The translations under genes were made by a program, and so were the position numbers. From the NCBI RefSeq assembly GCF_947179165.1, contig NC_077248.1, positions 51,861,732 through 51,925,731 on the forward strand: a stretch of 64,000 nt of DNA, given 5' to 3'. Below, in pieces: positions 44,131 to 55,110 of the stretch. Every line of letters starts with the position of its first letter. Positions within the stretch are counted from its first letter, which is position 1. The notes under the pieces are model-generated. The model saw nothing but the letters and a program-made list of their open reading frames with translations, searched no databases and was not told the origin of the DNA. The DNA comes from Solanum dulcamara (lineage: Eukaryota; Streptophyta; Magnoliopsida; Solanales; Solanaceae).

Positions 44131-44320
44131 ACCTTTACTCAAAATCCTTATTTCTAATTTGAATATAAATCTGAATTGTTTTTAAATATTTGTGAGTGAT
44201 TTGGAATGAAAAAGCAAAAAATAATTTTTTTGATGTTTTTCAAATTATAAATTTTATTGGCCAAACATAATTTTTGAAATTTTATTTTTTAAAAATATAT
44301 TCATGATCAAACAACTACTA

Positions 44321-44546
44321 GCTATTAACTCACATAAATAAGGAAATAGGAGTTAGTTACATATTTTGAATTTGTCACTCTCTCTACAACCCATAAGGAG
44401 CCAAAATAAGCAAAACAAGTAATCCTTACTCTTAACCAACGGCTCACATTTTCAATTTCATCCACAAAAAATCATCCAAATTCTATATGTACCTATTCTC
44501 ATCCTCATCTTCCTCATTCAACCAACACACACACATACATAGAGCC
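44321..44546 (+). promoter_or_regulatory. Transketolase proximal promoter and 5' leader (inferred)
   Basis: Between the last transposon-like sequence and the start codon lie only about 225 bp. A possible TATA element is TCTATATGT at about 44482-44490. The following pyrimidine-rich, CT- and CA-repeat stretch (CACACACACATACATAG) looks like a plastid-gene 5' leader. The start site would be near 44515, but this is a guess from spacing. More distal control DNA would have to lie within or beyond transposon debris. Confidence 0.35.
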
Positions 44547-47294
44547 ATGGCTTCTTCATCTTCTCTCACTCTCTCTCAAGCTATCTTTTCTCCTTCTCTC
44601 CCTCGCCATGGCTCGTCTTCTTCTCCTTCTCTCTCATTCCCCACTTTCTCTGGCCTTAAATCCACCCCTTTCACTTCCTCCCACCGCCGTGTTGTTCTTC
44701 CTTCCACTACTTCCGTCACTAAACAACATCTTCCTGTTCGGGCATCGGCAGCTGTAGAGACTTTGGAGAAAACTGATGCTGCTCTTGTTGAGAAATCTGT
44801 TAACACTATTCGATTTTTGGCTATTGATGCTGTTGAAAAAGCAAATTCAGGTCATCCCGGTTTACCCATGGGATGTGCTCCTATGGGTCATATATTGTAT
44901 GATGAAGTTATGAAGTATAACCCCAAGAACCCTTACTGGTTTAATCGTGATCGATTTGTTCTATCTGCTGGTCATGGTTGTATGCTACAATATGCTCTTC
45001 TTCACCTTGCTGGTTATGACTCTGTTCAGGTCTAATTATGATTTGAGTGTTATTGACATTTGAACTTGTCATCTCTTTTTCATATTCATTGATTATCTTT
45101 TTTGGTACTACTAATTGATTAGGAAGAGGATTTGAAAAGTTTTCGTCAGTGGGGTAGTAAAATGCCTGGTCACCCTGAGAACTTTGAGACACCTGGTGTC
45201 GAAGTCACTACTGGTTAGTATATGTTTCGTGCTATACATTAGCTTCCATAAGTTTGATTTGTGAGTCGATAGATATAACTGATTGTGATCTTTGTTTATT
45301 TGTTATTAGGTCCTCTAGGGCAAGGTATTGCAAATGCTGTTGGCTTGGCTGTTGCAGAGAAGCACTTGGCTTCTCGTTTCAATAAGCCAGACGCTGAGAT
45401 TGTTGACCACTACACGTAAGAGTGTTTTCTTGCTCCCAAGACTCTTTTCATTTTGTATAGTCTAGTTTGACTAATTGGCAATGGCTGTTGGCTGTTCAGA
45501 TATGTTATACTTGGTGATGGTTGCCAGATGGAGGGTATCTCAAATGAAGCTTGTTCCCTTGCTGGTCACTGGGGACTTGGAAAGCTGATTGCTTTCTATG
45601 ACGATAATCACATCTCCATTGACGGAGACACAGAAATTGCTTTCACTGAGGATGTCTCTGCTCGTTTCGAGTCTTTAGGATGGCACGTTATCTGGGTGAA
45701 GAACGGTAACACAGGTTATGATGAGATTCGTGCAGCCATTAAGGAAGCTAAATCTGTCAAAGACAAACCTACTATGATCAAGGTCCAATATACTCTTGAT
45801 CCTCAAAAAACCTAACATACATTGCCTTCTCGTACAATATAGAATTTGACTGTTCTTGTCTCCCGACAGGTAACAACAACCATTGGTTTTGGCTCTCCTA
45901 ACAAGGCAAACTCTTACAGTGTGCACGGCAGTGCACTTGGAGCAAAGGAAGTAGAGGCAACTAGAACTAACCTGGGATGGCCTTATGAGCCTTTCCATGT
46001 GCCTGAAGATGTGAAGAGGTACTATAACATCTACTTTTCCTAGTTTATTTTACCATTTGCAGTCACTTATATTGGTATATGTGTAGCCATTGGAGCCGTC
46101 ATACATCCGAGGGTGCTGCCCTTGAAATTGAATGGAATGCTAAGTTTGCTGAATATGAGAAGAAGTACCCAGAGGAAGCTGCAGATTTGAAATCCATCAT
46201 TACTGGTGAACTACCTGCTGGCTGGGAGAAAGCTCTTCCTGTGAGTAATTGTTGCTAAAAACTGATCATTTCTCTGTATCTTTTCCAATATCGAATTTAT
46301 CTAAACCATTTACTTGTATGTTTCTTGATCTCAGACTTACACTCCCGAGAGCCCAGCTGATGCCACCAGAAACTTGTCACAACAAAATCTTAATGCTCTT
46401 GCCAAGGTTCTACCTGGTTTCCTTGGTGGTAGTGCTGATCTTGCCTCATCAAACATGACTCTTTTGAAAATGTTTGGTGACTTCCAGAAGAACACTCCAG
46501 AAGAGCGTAATTTAAGGTTTGGCGTTCGTGAACATGGTATGGGAGCCATATGTAATGGGATTGCTCTACATAGCCTTGGCTTGATTCCTTATTGTGCTAC
46601 CTTCTTTGTGTTCACTGACTATATGAGAGGAGCCATGAGAATTTCAGCCTTGTCTGAAGCTGGAGTTATTTATGTTATGACTCACGATTCAATTGGTCTA
46701 GGAGAAGATGGGCCAACTCATCAACCCATTGAGCACTTGGCAAGTTTCCGTGCCATGCCCAACATTCTGATGTTCCGTCCAGCAGATGGCAATGAGACAG
46801 CAGGAGCATACAAGGTGGCTGTCCTCAAGAGGAAGACACCATCAATCCTTGCCCTCTCTCGGCAAAAGTTGCCACAACTTGCTGGAACTTCTATTGATGG
46901 AGCAGCAAAGGGTGGCTACATTGTATCAGACAATTCTTCAGGCAACAAACCTGACATCATTTTGATTGGTACTGGCTCAGAGTTAGAAATTGCCGTCAAG
47001 GCTGCTGATGAACTAAGGAAAGAAGGAAAGAGAGTGAGGGTTGTTTCCTTTGTTTGTTGGGAGCTTTATGATGAACAATCAGCTGACTACAAGGAAAGTG
47101 TCCTTCCAGCATCTGTTACAGCTAGAGTTAGCATTGAAGCTGGATCAACATTTGGGTGGCAAAAACATGTTGGAGACAAAGGAAAAGCCATTGGGATCAA
47201 CGGGTTTGGTGCTAGTGCTCCTGCTGGAACGATATATAAAGAATTTGGTATTACAGCAGAGGCTGTTGTAGCTGCAGCTAAAGAAGTTTCTTAG
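44547..47294 (+). CDS. TKT: Transketolase, chloroplastic (7 exons, 741 aa)
   Basis: Thiamine diphosphate enzyme moving two-carbon ketol units between sugar phosphates in the Calvin cycle and plastid pentose phosphate pathway. Exons: 44547-45029, 45123-45213, 45310-45415, 45500-45782, 45870-46018, 46087-46240, 46335-47294. All six introns (68-96 bp) are GT-AG. The spliced frame is 2226 bp, 741 residues, the length of plant plastid transketolases. The Ser/Thr-rich transit peptide ends near residue 66 ([10 protein letters not shown]). Motifs: [10 protein letters not shown] (His103), cofactor motif GDG 232-234 with DDN 261-263, FGVREHGMG with catalytic Glu488, [15 protein letters not shown]. No stop or frameshift, so it looks functional. 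An in-frame ATG at 44487 was rejected because [12 protein letters not shown] and the GCCATGG context mark 44547. Expected active form is a dimer. Confidence 0.97.
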
Positions 47295-47620
47295 GCAATG
47301 TTGCTTGGTTGCTGGTGGTCTGCTGAATTTGTTCCATTAGGTTATGAGAGGGGAGCTAATGGTCGAAACGACATCAAATGGATAATAAATCCAAGATTAG
47401 GATAGAAATTAGGCACATTGATGTTCCTAAACTTGTACACTACATATGTGGAGTTTGTAATTTCATTTGGATCATTGATAAAGATGTCGCTTTCGCGATT
47501 GGAGTTTCATGTGTCTCTGGCAATAAGATTTTTGTTATCCTTCCTTTTAATCCATTTGAGGCATTCTGATAAAAAAACAATTGAACTTTGTAGGTTAGCT
47601 TGATGATATGTTCAAGGGGA
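47295..47620 (+). terminator. Transketolase 3' untranslated region with poly(A) signals
   Basis: AATAAA occurs at 47384-47389, 90 bp after the stop. Weaker AATAAG/GATAAAA motifs lie at about 47523 and 47569 in T-rich context. The real cleavage site cannot be fixed from sequence. Confidence 0.45.
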
Positions 47621-48561
47621 GGAAATATCCCACATAAGGCAATTAATTCTACTGCAAAATCAAATTGCTCATGTACACAATTTCTTATACATTTTGGGTG
47701 GTTGAAAAGAGTTATCCCCCTTGAGTTGGACCCTGTTTGGATATTGGATTATAGCCATTGAAAAAATCATAGAAATCTATCTCTTAAAGCAAGTGTGAGT
47801 GTTTCTAAGCAATAAAATGTGGCCCCTACCAAGGGTTGGATGATGGGGAATTTGGCTTCATGTTTGTTGTTATGAGCTTTTCCCTGTGGAAGCTAACATT
47901 TCTAGCTCAAAACTGCCTATCCTCATTATCTTCTCCCCTTTTCTGGAATGATAAATTTGTGAAAGTTATGGGTCCTTCAAACTACTTTTGTCTGACCCTT
48001 ATTTTGTTGGTTTTTCTTTTTGTTGTTTTAGGCCACTACTGGGCTGTAAAAGATGGCATCCCTTCAATTAGGATAATGTTTGTAGCTATAGCATTCTCTT
48101 TCTTCATGGCGTTCTGATCACTTTCTGTGTATCTCGATTATTTAATCAAGTGTATATTACCTTTTACCAACATATGTATAAGATAACTCTATTTGCCAAA
48201 TTTTAAAATAAGTACCTAGGTTTGTATGCTTCTACAATCTGATCTTGATATGCCATGATTTTCATTCTTAATCTCCCGACCACACTATCTTTCAATATAA
48301 GAAAATGCTATTTGTATTTTTGCCAATATCCCATTTGTCATCAATGACTTCTAGGTTATATTGTGAATTGGGAGCCAAAACTCCCACAGAACATGAAGTC
48401 CCAATATTCATTTTAGGCAAATAGCAATTTTGGTATCTGAGTTATTATTTTATTCTAATTTTAATCCTCATGTTAAATAACTAAGCATATTAGACTTCCC
48501 ATTAATTAATATGTGCCATCTTCCTTCTTTAGCCAAACAAATGTTAAATATTAATAGAATC
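47621..48561. other. Intergenic DNA downstream of transketolase
   Basis: No gene recognised. A 93-codon frame at 47836-48117 has a hydrophobic C-terminal half but no family resemblance, no intron logic and no good context. AATAAA at 47811-47816 could be a distal poly(A) signal. Confidence 0.4.
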
Positions 48562-48716
48562 ACAGTTTAAAAAATGTTATTCAAGTCGAAGGTCTTTCAA
48601 ACATAGGATCTATACCTCCTGGGATAGAAATAAGATCTGTGTATAATCTATCCTTCTTAGATTTCACCTGTGAAATTACAGTGAATATGTTGTTGTTATT
48701 TTACAATTTAAAAAAT
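48562..48716 (+). mobile_element. TS-like SINE fragment with target duplication
   Basis: The body, about 48576-48702, reads GAAGGTCTTTCAAACATAGG, CTATACCTCCTGGGATAG, AAGATCTGTGTATAATCTA and ends GAATATGTTGTTGTTATT. It is the same 3' module and TTG tail as the SINE at 25884-26072, in opposite orientation. Flanks ACAGTTTAAAAAAT (48562-48575) and ACAATTTAAAAAAT (48703-48716) match 13 of 14. The head is missing. Confidence 0.75.
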
Positions 48717-49110
48717 AAATATTAAAGCTAATGAAGAGAGGAGACCTAAATCCCTCGTCTTCAACCATTACGTAATCATCCCCATGACTGATTTTCCTAA
48801 GCATCAACAACAGTATATCCCAGTGTAGTCTCACAATGATTTTTTCTAAGCATAAATCCATAAAAAATTTAGTCACTTTCTGGAACAAATCCATCAAAAA
48901 TCTAAATCGTAGACAATTACATGCAAATAATTTAGTGTTCATGAAGTTCATTAGTAGCCATATTTATAACGAAACACTGGATAAAATAATCGTCCATTTT
49001 ATACTCAAATTTTTATTCTTATTCCACCAATCAAACGACTCAGAGCCTCTTACACTTTGAATACTAATCTAACACCTTGTAGTGGTAGTATATCTCCACT
49101 AATTCAAAGT
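48717..49110. other. AT-rich spacer
   Basis: No gene. ORFs here are short and stop-bounded without motifs. It ends in the ACAGT target copy (49111-49115) of the next element. Confidence 0.45.
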
Positions 49111-49115
49111 ACAGT

Positions 49116-49898
49116 TGTTAGATTATAGTTTTGATGATTTGACAAACTGGATATGGTAGGGAACCTGATTCCATGATAGAATCGTTTTGTCCAAACTGAA
49201 AGCGACAGCTACAAATAATACACTGCCAGTAACTACCTTTTGTGAGTGCTCGGGATGTGTCAGTGTGACAGGCCTCTTGGCCAATAGAATTTCTCCAAAA
49301 AGACATGGTCATCCTATATTATGTTTAACCAATATGGGCACAAACAATCTTTTGCAAATTATCTCTTTCACAACCAAAAAGGGTAGAATATTTACTCTCA
49401 AGAAATATTGACGAAGGAATAGTAATGGAGCTCAAGATTGTCATTGTTTGCTGTTTATAAGTTTTATTTCTTTGCTTATTTCATGTAAACCAAGTCCTGA
49501 TCTATAAAGAAACTTTGTGTTCATCTTGAATCATTTTTCTCATTCTGTAATTCGTAGCTAGAGTTAGCTAGGATGAGCTTTGAAGTCTAATTATTCTGAG
49601 GGGATTAGTTTAGTGGGCAACAAAGGTGTTGCTTAGTGGTTGAAGATTTCATGTTATCATAATAAGGGGGAAGGGATTAAGAGTTTAATCCTTGAGATTG
49701 CATGAATTTGTAATCATTGTTACTCTTTGATGATAATGAAATCTTGCTGAAATCCTATGAGACAGGTCGTGGTTTTGCCTCCCTTGGGCAAGGTAGTTTT
49801 CACATAAAATACTCGTGTCTTTATTTATTATTCTTTACTATTCTTGATGTAGTAAGGGACAAGATCGAGTGTTACTTGTGAGAGCTTATAGGCCATCA
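49116..49898 (+). repeat. 5' LTR of the SIRE-like element, 783 bp
   Basis: TGTTAGATTATAG ... GGCCATCA. It aligns with 56640-57490 throughout. A TATA box (TCTATAAAG) is at about 49501-49509. Confidence 0.93.
49501..49509 (+). promoter_or_regulatory. TATA box of the SIRE-like 5' LTR
   Basis: TCTATAAAG follows AACCAAGTCCTGA; the same context is in the 3' LTR near 57091 (TCTATAAAAG). Confidence 0.55.
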
Positions 49899-49900
49899 AT

Positions 49901-49910
49901 TGGTATCAGA
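49901..49910 (+). promoter_or_regulatory. Primer-binding site for initiator tRNA-Met
   Basis: TGGTATCAGA, exact, two bases after the LTR end. The AT spacer is the same as in the element at 6876. Confidence 0.85.
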
Positions 49911-49957
49911 GAAAGGAATCTCTATAAGGTTAACACCTAGAGAGGATCATGTAATAA

Positions 49958-51895
49958 TGGTTACTCCTACTAATCTGGAAGAAGGACAATCAACAACTTG
50001 ACCTCCTCGTTTTAATGGTATGTTTTATGGATGGTGGAAGATTAGAATGCATGACTACATCATGGCTGAAGATAGTGAGCTGTGGGACATTATGCTAGAT
50101 GGACCACATGTTCGTATGAATGAAGTGAAAAAAGGTGATATTACCAGACTTGTTCCCAAGACACGTAGGGAATACAATGAAGCTGATAGAAAGAAGGTAG
50201 AACAGAACTATAAAGCAAAGAAACTGCTTGTATGTAGTATAGAACCTGATGAATATAACAGAATTTCTGCATGTGAATTAGCAAAAGAAATTTAAAATTG
50301 TTTGAGGACTGCTCATGAAGGTACTACTCAAGTGAAGGAGTCAAAAGTGGACATGCTGACCACACAATATGAAAATTTAACTATGAAGGAAGGAAAGTCT
50401 ATTCATGAGATGCATACCTGGCTCTCCTTCGTCACAACGAACTAAGATATTTGGGAGAACCTATTCACCCAAGCAAGCAAGTCAGAAAGGTTTTAAGAGT
50501 GCTTCCCAAATATTAGGAAAGCAAGGTTGATGCTATCACTAAAATAAAGGATCTAAAAATCCTCACTATGGATGTGTTGATTGGTAATCTTCAAAATCAT
50601 GAGCTCAACAAGCAACAAGACTATTCTAAGAAGTATACGAAGAAAGATGTCTCTAGCTCTCAAGGCTATTCCAAGTGATGATAGTGAAGAAGATGAAGAC
50701 ATGGCATATCTAACTCACAGGTTCAAGATGATAGTAAGAAAGCAAGGAAGATTCATGAAGAAAGGAAACTCAAGCAGGTCGGCAAATGCAACTAATTTGT
50801 GTAAAAAATGTGGCAATCCAGGACACTTTATTAGAGATTGTCCCATGCACAAATTAGAGTACAAAGACTATGCAAAATTCGGAGGTGAAAAATATAAGAA
50901 GAGGGACCAGGTCCCTGACAAGTTCAAAAGAAGAGCCACAGCAGATCAGATAGTGAAGAAGGATCTAACTGTGTGGGGCAATTCTTAAGTGAATCAGAGG
51001 AATCTGAACATCCTGAAGATGCTTCTATGCTGGCTATCAAAGATGATGAAGATGTCTTCAATTCAATGTTTGTATTCATGGAAAAGTTAGATGGTGAAGA
51101 TGATTAAGAGGTAACTCTTGATGACTTCAAACAAAACCTGAATCCTTATTCTTCTAGAAAACTGCGAGGCCTAGCTGCAGTGTTGATTGATTCTCTAAAC
51201 AAGTTAACTACTGAAAGTGACCTTTTGAATGACAATTTTGACATCTTTCAAGATGAAAAGATTGCCTTATTTTCTCAAATATTTGAAATGGAAAGAAAAT
51301 GACACTTCTAGAATCTAAAGATTTAGAAATGTCAAGGAAATTAAAGAATGAAGTCATTTGTGTCTCTAAGGGAAAAGGTGAGCTAGTAGATTATAGCTTA
51401 AACTTGAAAGTAAGCTAAAATCTGCTAAGTTGATGACGAATATGGCTTTAGAAAGAAATGGTCAGTTAGAGAGGGGCTTGATTCGTATTAATGAAGAATT
51501 GAATAAATCCCTCAAATGGACCACCTCTTCCAAAATACTAGAGAACATAAATTGTCAGGGACACAATGGTGGAAAGGGTCTAGGTTGTGTGAAGATAGAT
51601 CCACCATATAATCCTCATAGTAAATATGTTACTGTATCAGACAATTTACTATGCACTAACTGTGGTAGAAATGGACATCTCAAAAGAGATTGTCCAGCCT
51701 GGAAAAGAGTTGAAGAAAGTTTTTCAAAGTATTCTGAACAGAAGAAGCTGTTGAAAGTTGGACCTGGTCCTAAGTCAAAATCAAAGAAAAATTCTAATCT
51801 GAAGAAAATGGCTCTACCCTATTGGATAAGAAACACATTTGTTACTCCTTATCTGCTTACTCGGAACTCAGACTCAAAAAGTTTCCTAAGCTAAA
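49958..51895 (+). pseudogene. SIRE-like gag
   Basis: MVTPTNLEEGQSTT starts at 49958. Blocks: RFNGMFYGWWKIRMHDYIMA, LWDIMLDGPH, KAKKLLVCSIEPDEYNRISA, AHEGTTQVKESKVDMLTTQY. Stops at about 50005 and 50293 and shifts near 50440 break it. The first zinc knuckle, CKKCGNPGHFIRDCP (about 50800), and the second, CTNCGRNGHLKRDCP (about 51655), both keep CX2CX4HX4C. Between them is acidic, coiled-coil-like text (DSEEDEDMAYL). Two knuckles and great length fit Sirevirus gag. Confidence 0.88.
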
Positions 51896-53560
51896 CAAGT
51901 GATCTATGTGCAGGTGAGTGAAGGAAGCAACATTCAGTACTGGTACATGGATAGTGGCTGCTCAAAGCACATGACTGGAAATGTTGAAAGGTTTCACTCA
52001 CTCAAGGCACTTCAAGGTGGAGGTGTCTCATTTGAAAATGGTAAAAAGGGATACATTCTTGGTATTGGAAGAATTGGAAAACCCTTGAACACTTAATTAA
52101 AAATGTGTATTATGTCAATGGGCTGAAATACAGTTTATTGAGTATATACAAGTTTGTGACAAGGGAAATAAAGTCAGATTTTCTGTCAGAAATTTGCATT
52201 GTTACAATTTGACCTCTTAAGAAGTGGTAGTAATTGCTAAAAGAGTCAAAAATATTATGTGGCAGATTTGAGCACTATACAAGAAGATTATCTCACATGT
52301 CTCAGTGCTCAAAGTGAAAATGCATAGCTATGGCATAAGAGGCTTGACCATGTCAGTACTTTTTTACTCAACAAGCTTATATCCAGGGACATGGTCCATG
52401 GGTTGTCATAGATAAAGTTTATAGATAAAAATATTTGTGAAGCTTGTGTTAAGGGAAAATAGACCATATCCTCTTTCAAACAAATGAATCAAGTCAGCAC
52501 AATAAGACCTCTGAAACTGATTCACATGGATCTATGTAGACCAGTTAAAATTCAAAGCAGAGGTAGAAAAAAATATATTTTGGTGATTGTAGATGATTTT
52601 TCAAGATTCACTTGGACCATATTCTTGAGGACTAAGGATGAAACTTATAATGTATTTATGATCTTTGCCAAAATGATACAAACAAAGCTGTACTATAAGA
52701 TTGCTGGGATTAGGTCGGACCATGGGACTGAATTTGAAAATGCTAAGATGGACAACTTTTATGTTGAAAATCAGATACATCACAACTGTACAACTCCTAG
52801 AACTCCCCAACAAAATAGTGTGGTAGAGAATAAGAACAGAACCCTGGTGGATATTGTTAGAACTATGTTGATAGACTTTGGTCTTCCAAAGAATTTCTAG
52901 GCAGGGGTTGTGAATACTCCATGTTATGTGACCAATAGGTGCTTTATAAGATCCATTCTTAATAAAACGCCATATGAGCTGGTGAACAATAGGAATCCCA
53001 AGGTGAATTATCTAAGGGCTTTTGAGTGTAAGTGCTTTGCTCTTAACTATGGCTAAGATGATCTTGGAAAGTTTGATCCAAGAAGTTATGAAGGTGTGTT
53101 CATTGGGTACTCTACATCCAATAAATCATATAAAATTTTCAATAAGAGAACACAGCGTATTGAAGAGAAAGTTCATGTGATCTTTGAAGAATCTGGTGAA
53201 CTTGAGAGATTGAAAAATCAAGATAAAGATGAGGTTGAAGAGCTACTTCAGTTTTAGAGAGATGGAATCAATGAAGAACCAACTAATGATAATCAAAATC
53301 AAGATAACAATAATCTTGACTTTCCTAGAGATGCAGGTGTTCCTTATGAGGGTATGGTTCGACTAATAGTCTAGAACAAGGTAATGAAGATCAGCCAGAA
53401 AATGCTGATGATAGTAACACAATTGCCGAAGAAAAGGAAAGTCATCATGAAGTAAGAAGGTCAATATGAAAACATCAATCCTCACATCCCCTTGACAATG
53501 TTATTTATCCTTTAGATTCAGGTATTTAAATCAGGTCTAGAATGAAAAATCTGGTGGCAT
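51896..53560 (+). pseudogene. SIRE-like protease and integrase
   Basis: Protease: YWYMDSGCSKHMTGN at about 51940 keeps Asp-Ser-Gly. Pre-integrase: LWHKRLDHVS and CEACVKGK. Integrase: LIHMDLCRPV (first Asp), IAGIRSDHGTEFENAK (second Asp), QQNSVVENKNRTL (Glu). All three catalytic acids are kept. The C-terminal part has KTPYELVNNRNPKVNYLR and GVFIGYSTSNKSYKIFNKRT. Stops at about 52094, 52324, 52438, 52898 and 53054 interrupt it. Confidence 0.88.
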
Positions 53561-55110
53561 TCTCAGCATTTATTTCCTCCATTGAACCTAAAAATGTAAA
53601 GAAAGCATTGAAGAATGCTGATTGGGTTAATTTTATGCAAGAAAAATTGCATCAGTTTAAAAGAAGTAAGGTGTGGCATTTGGTCCCTTGACCATCTAAC
53701 AGAACCACCATAGAGACCAGGTGGATCTTCAGAAACAAGCTTGATGAACATGGTACAATTATCAGAAATAAGTCCAAATTGCTGATTCAAGGGTATAATC
53801 AGGAAAAGGGCATTGATTATGATGAGATATTTGCACATACAAAAAGGATGGAAGCAATAAGAATTCTCATTGCATTTGTAGCCTTCATGTGTTTCAAGTT
53901 GTACCAAATGGATGTCAAAAGCTCCTTCTTGAATGGTTACTTTAAAAAAGAGGTTTATGTTAAGTAACCTCCTAGTTTTGAAGATGTTGATCAGCCTCAT
54001 CATGTCCTTAAGTTAGACAAGGCTTTTTATGCATTGAAATAGATACAACAACATGATATGAGAGGTTGTCCAAGTTCTTGTTGGAAAATGGCTTAAGAGA
54101 GGTAAAATTGATAACACATTGTTCTTGAATACAAGAGGAAAGAACCTGCTCATTATTCAAGTATATGTGGATGATATCATCTTTGGTGCAACATCAGAAT
54201 CAATGTGTGATGAATTCTTCGATCTCATGAGAAATGAATTTGAGATGAGTATGATAGGAGAATTAAGTTTCTTTCTGGGCTTACAGATAAAGCAATCTTC
54301 AGTAGGGACCTCAATCAATCAAGGAAAATATATCAAAGAGCTTCTGAAGAAATTTCAAATGGAGGATGCAAAGCCTATTAACACTTTTATGGGAACAAAT
54401 TTCAAACTAGATGCAGATGAACCTGGTCCCGAAGTAAATAAGGCCATATACAGGGGTATCATTGGTTCATTGTTATACTTGACTCCAAGCAGACCAGATA
54501 TTATGTTCATTGTTGGAATGTGTGCAAGGTTTCAAGCAAGGGTAAAACAATCTCATCTCAAGACTGTTAAGAAAATCCTAAGGTACTTGAAGAAAACATG
54601 GGACCTGGTCCTATACTATCCTTCGGGGAGATTCATTTGAACTGGTGGGATATGATGCAGACTATGCAGACTATGCAGGGTATCAAGTTGATAGAAAGAG
54701 CACCTTAGGAATGGCTTATTTTCTAAGGACATCTCGTCTCATGGGGAACTAAAAAAATTCAATTGCTCTTTCAACAGCTGAGGCTGAGTATATAGCTGTT
54801 GCATCTTGTTGTGCACAATTGTTGAGGATCAAACAATAACTCAAGGATTTTGGTGGCTTACTCATACTATTCCATTATTGTGTGACAATACCAGTGCACT
54901 CAACATGGCAAAGAATCTAGTTTATCACAAGAGGACCAAGCATATTGGTGTGAGACATGACTTTTTAAGAGACAATGTTGAAAAAAGGAATATTACATGC
55001 AATTTTGCAAGACTGAGGATTAGATTGCTGATATCTTCACAAAACCCCTGAGTAAAGACATATTTGAGAAGAATCGTATGAAACTGGGAATGTTAAAAGT
55101 GATTAAATGA
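53561..55110 (+). pseudogene. SIRE-like reverse transcriptase and RNase H
   Basis: Reverse transcriptase: RNKLDEHGTIIRNKSKLLIQ, YDEIFAHTKRMEAIRILIA, YQMDVKSSFLNGY, and the active site QVYVDDIIFGATS at about 54160 with both Asp kept. Then GELSFFLGLQIKQS, and SRPDIMFIVGMCARFQ. RNase H is broken by a 12-base-type duplication (ADYADYAGYQVD), STAEAEYIAVASCC and HKRTKHIGVRHDFLRD in two frames. Stops at 53690, 53965 and 54640 kill it. Confidence 0.87.

Larger units (their letters stand above)
42572..44320. mobile_element. Pair of inverted MITE-like ends with inserted debris
   Basis: The left end (42583 on) reads CCTGTTTGATCATGAAAATT, with a second GTGTTTGACCATGAA near 42668. The right end (to about 44320), reverse-complemented, reads GTTGTTTGATCATGAATAT, with a second TATGTTTGGCCAATAAAAT. 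Both follow the Solanaceae MITE style with a repeated GTTTGGCCATGAA motif. Whether they are two ends of one element or two fragments is open. A LINE tail and another MITE end lie between. Confidence 0.45.

Noticed and set aside
44487..44546. In-frame upstream ATG that would extend transketolase by 20 residues
   Set aside because: The family starts at [12 protein letters not shown], the ATG at 44547 has GCCATGG context, and the upstream part ([14 protein letters not shown]) is just the CT/CA-rich leader.
47836..48117. 93-codon open frame after transketolase with a hydrophobic C-terminal half
   Set aside because: No family resemblance, T-rich composition alone gives hydrophobic residues, and no promoter or splice logic was seen.
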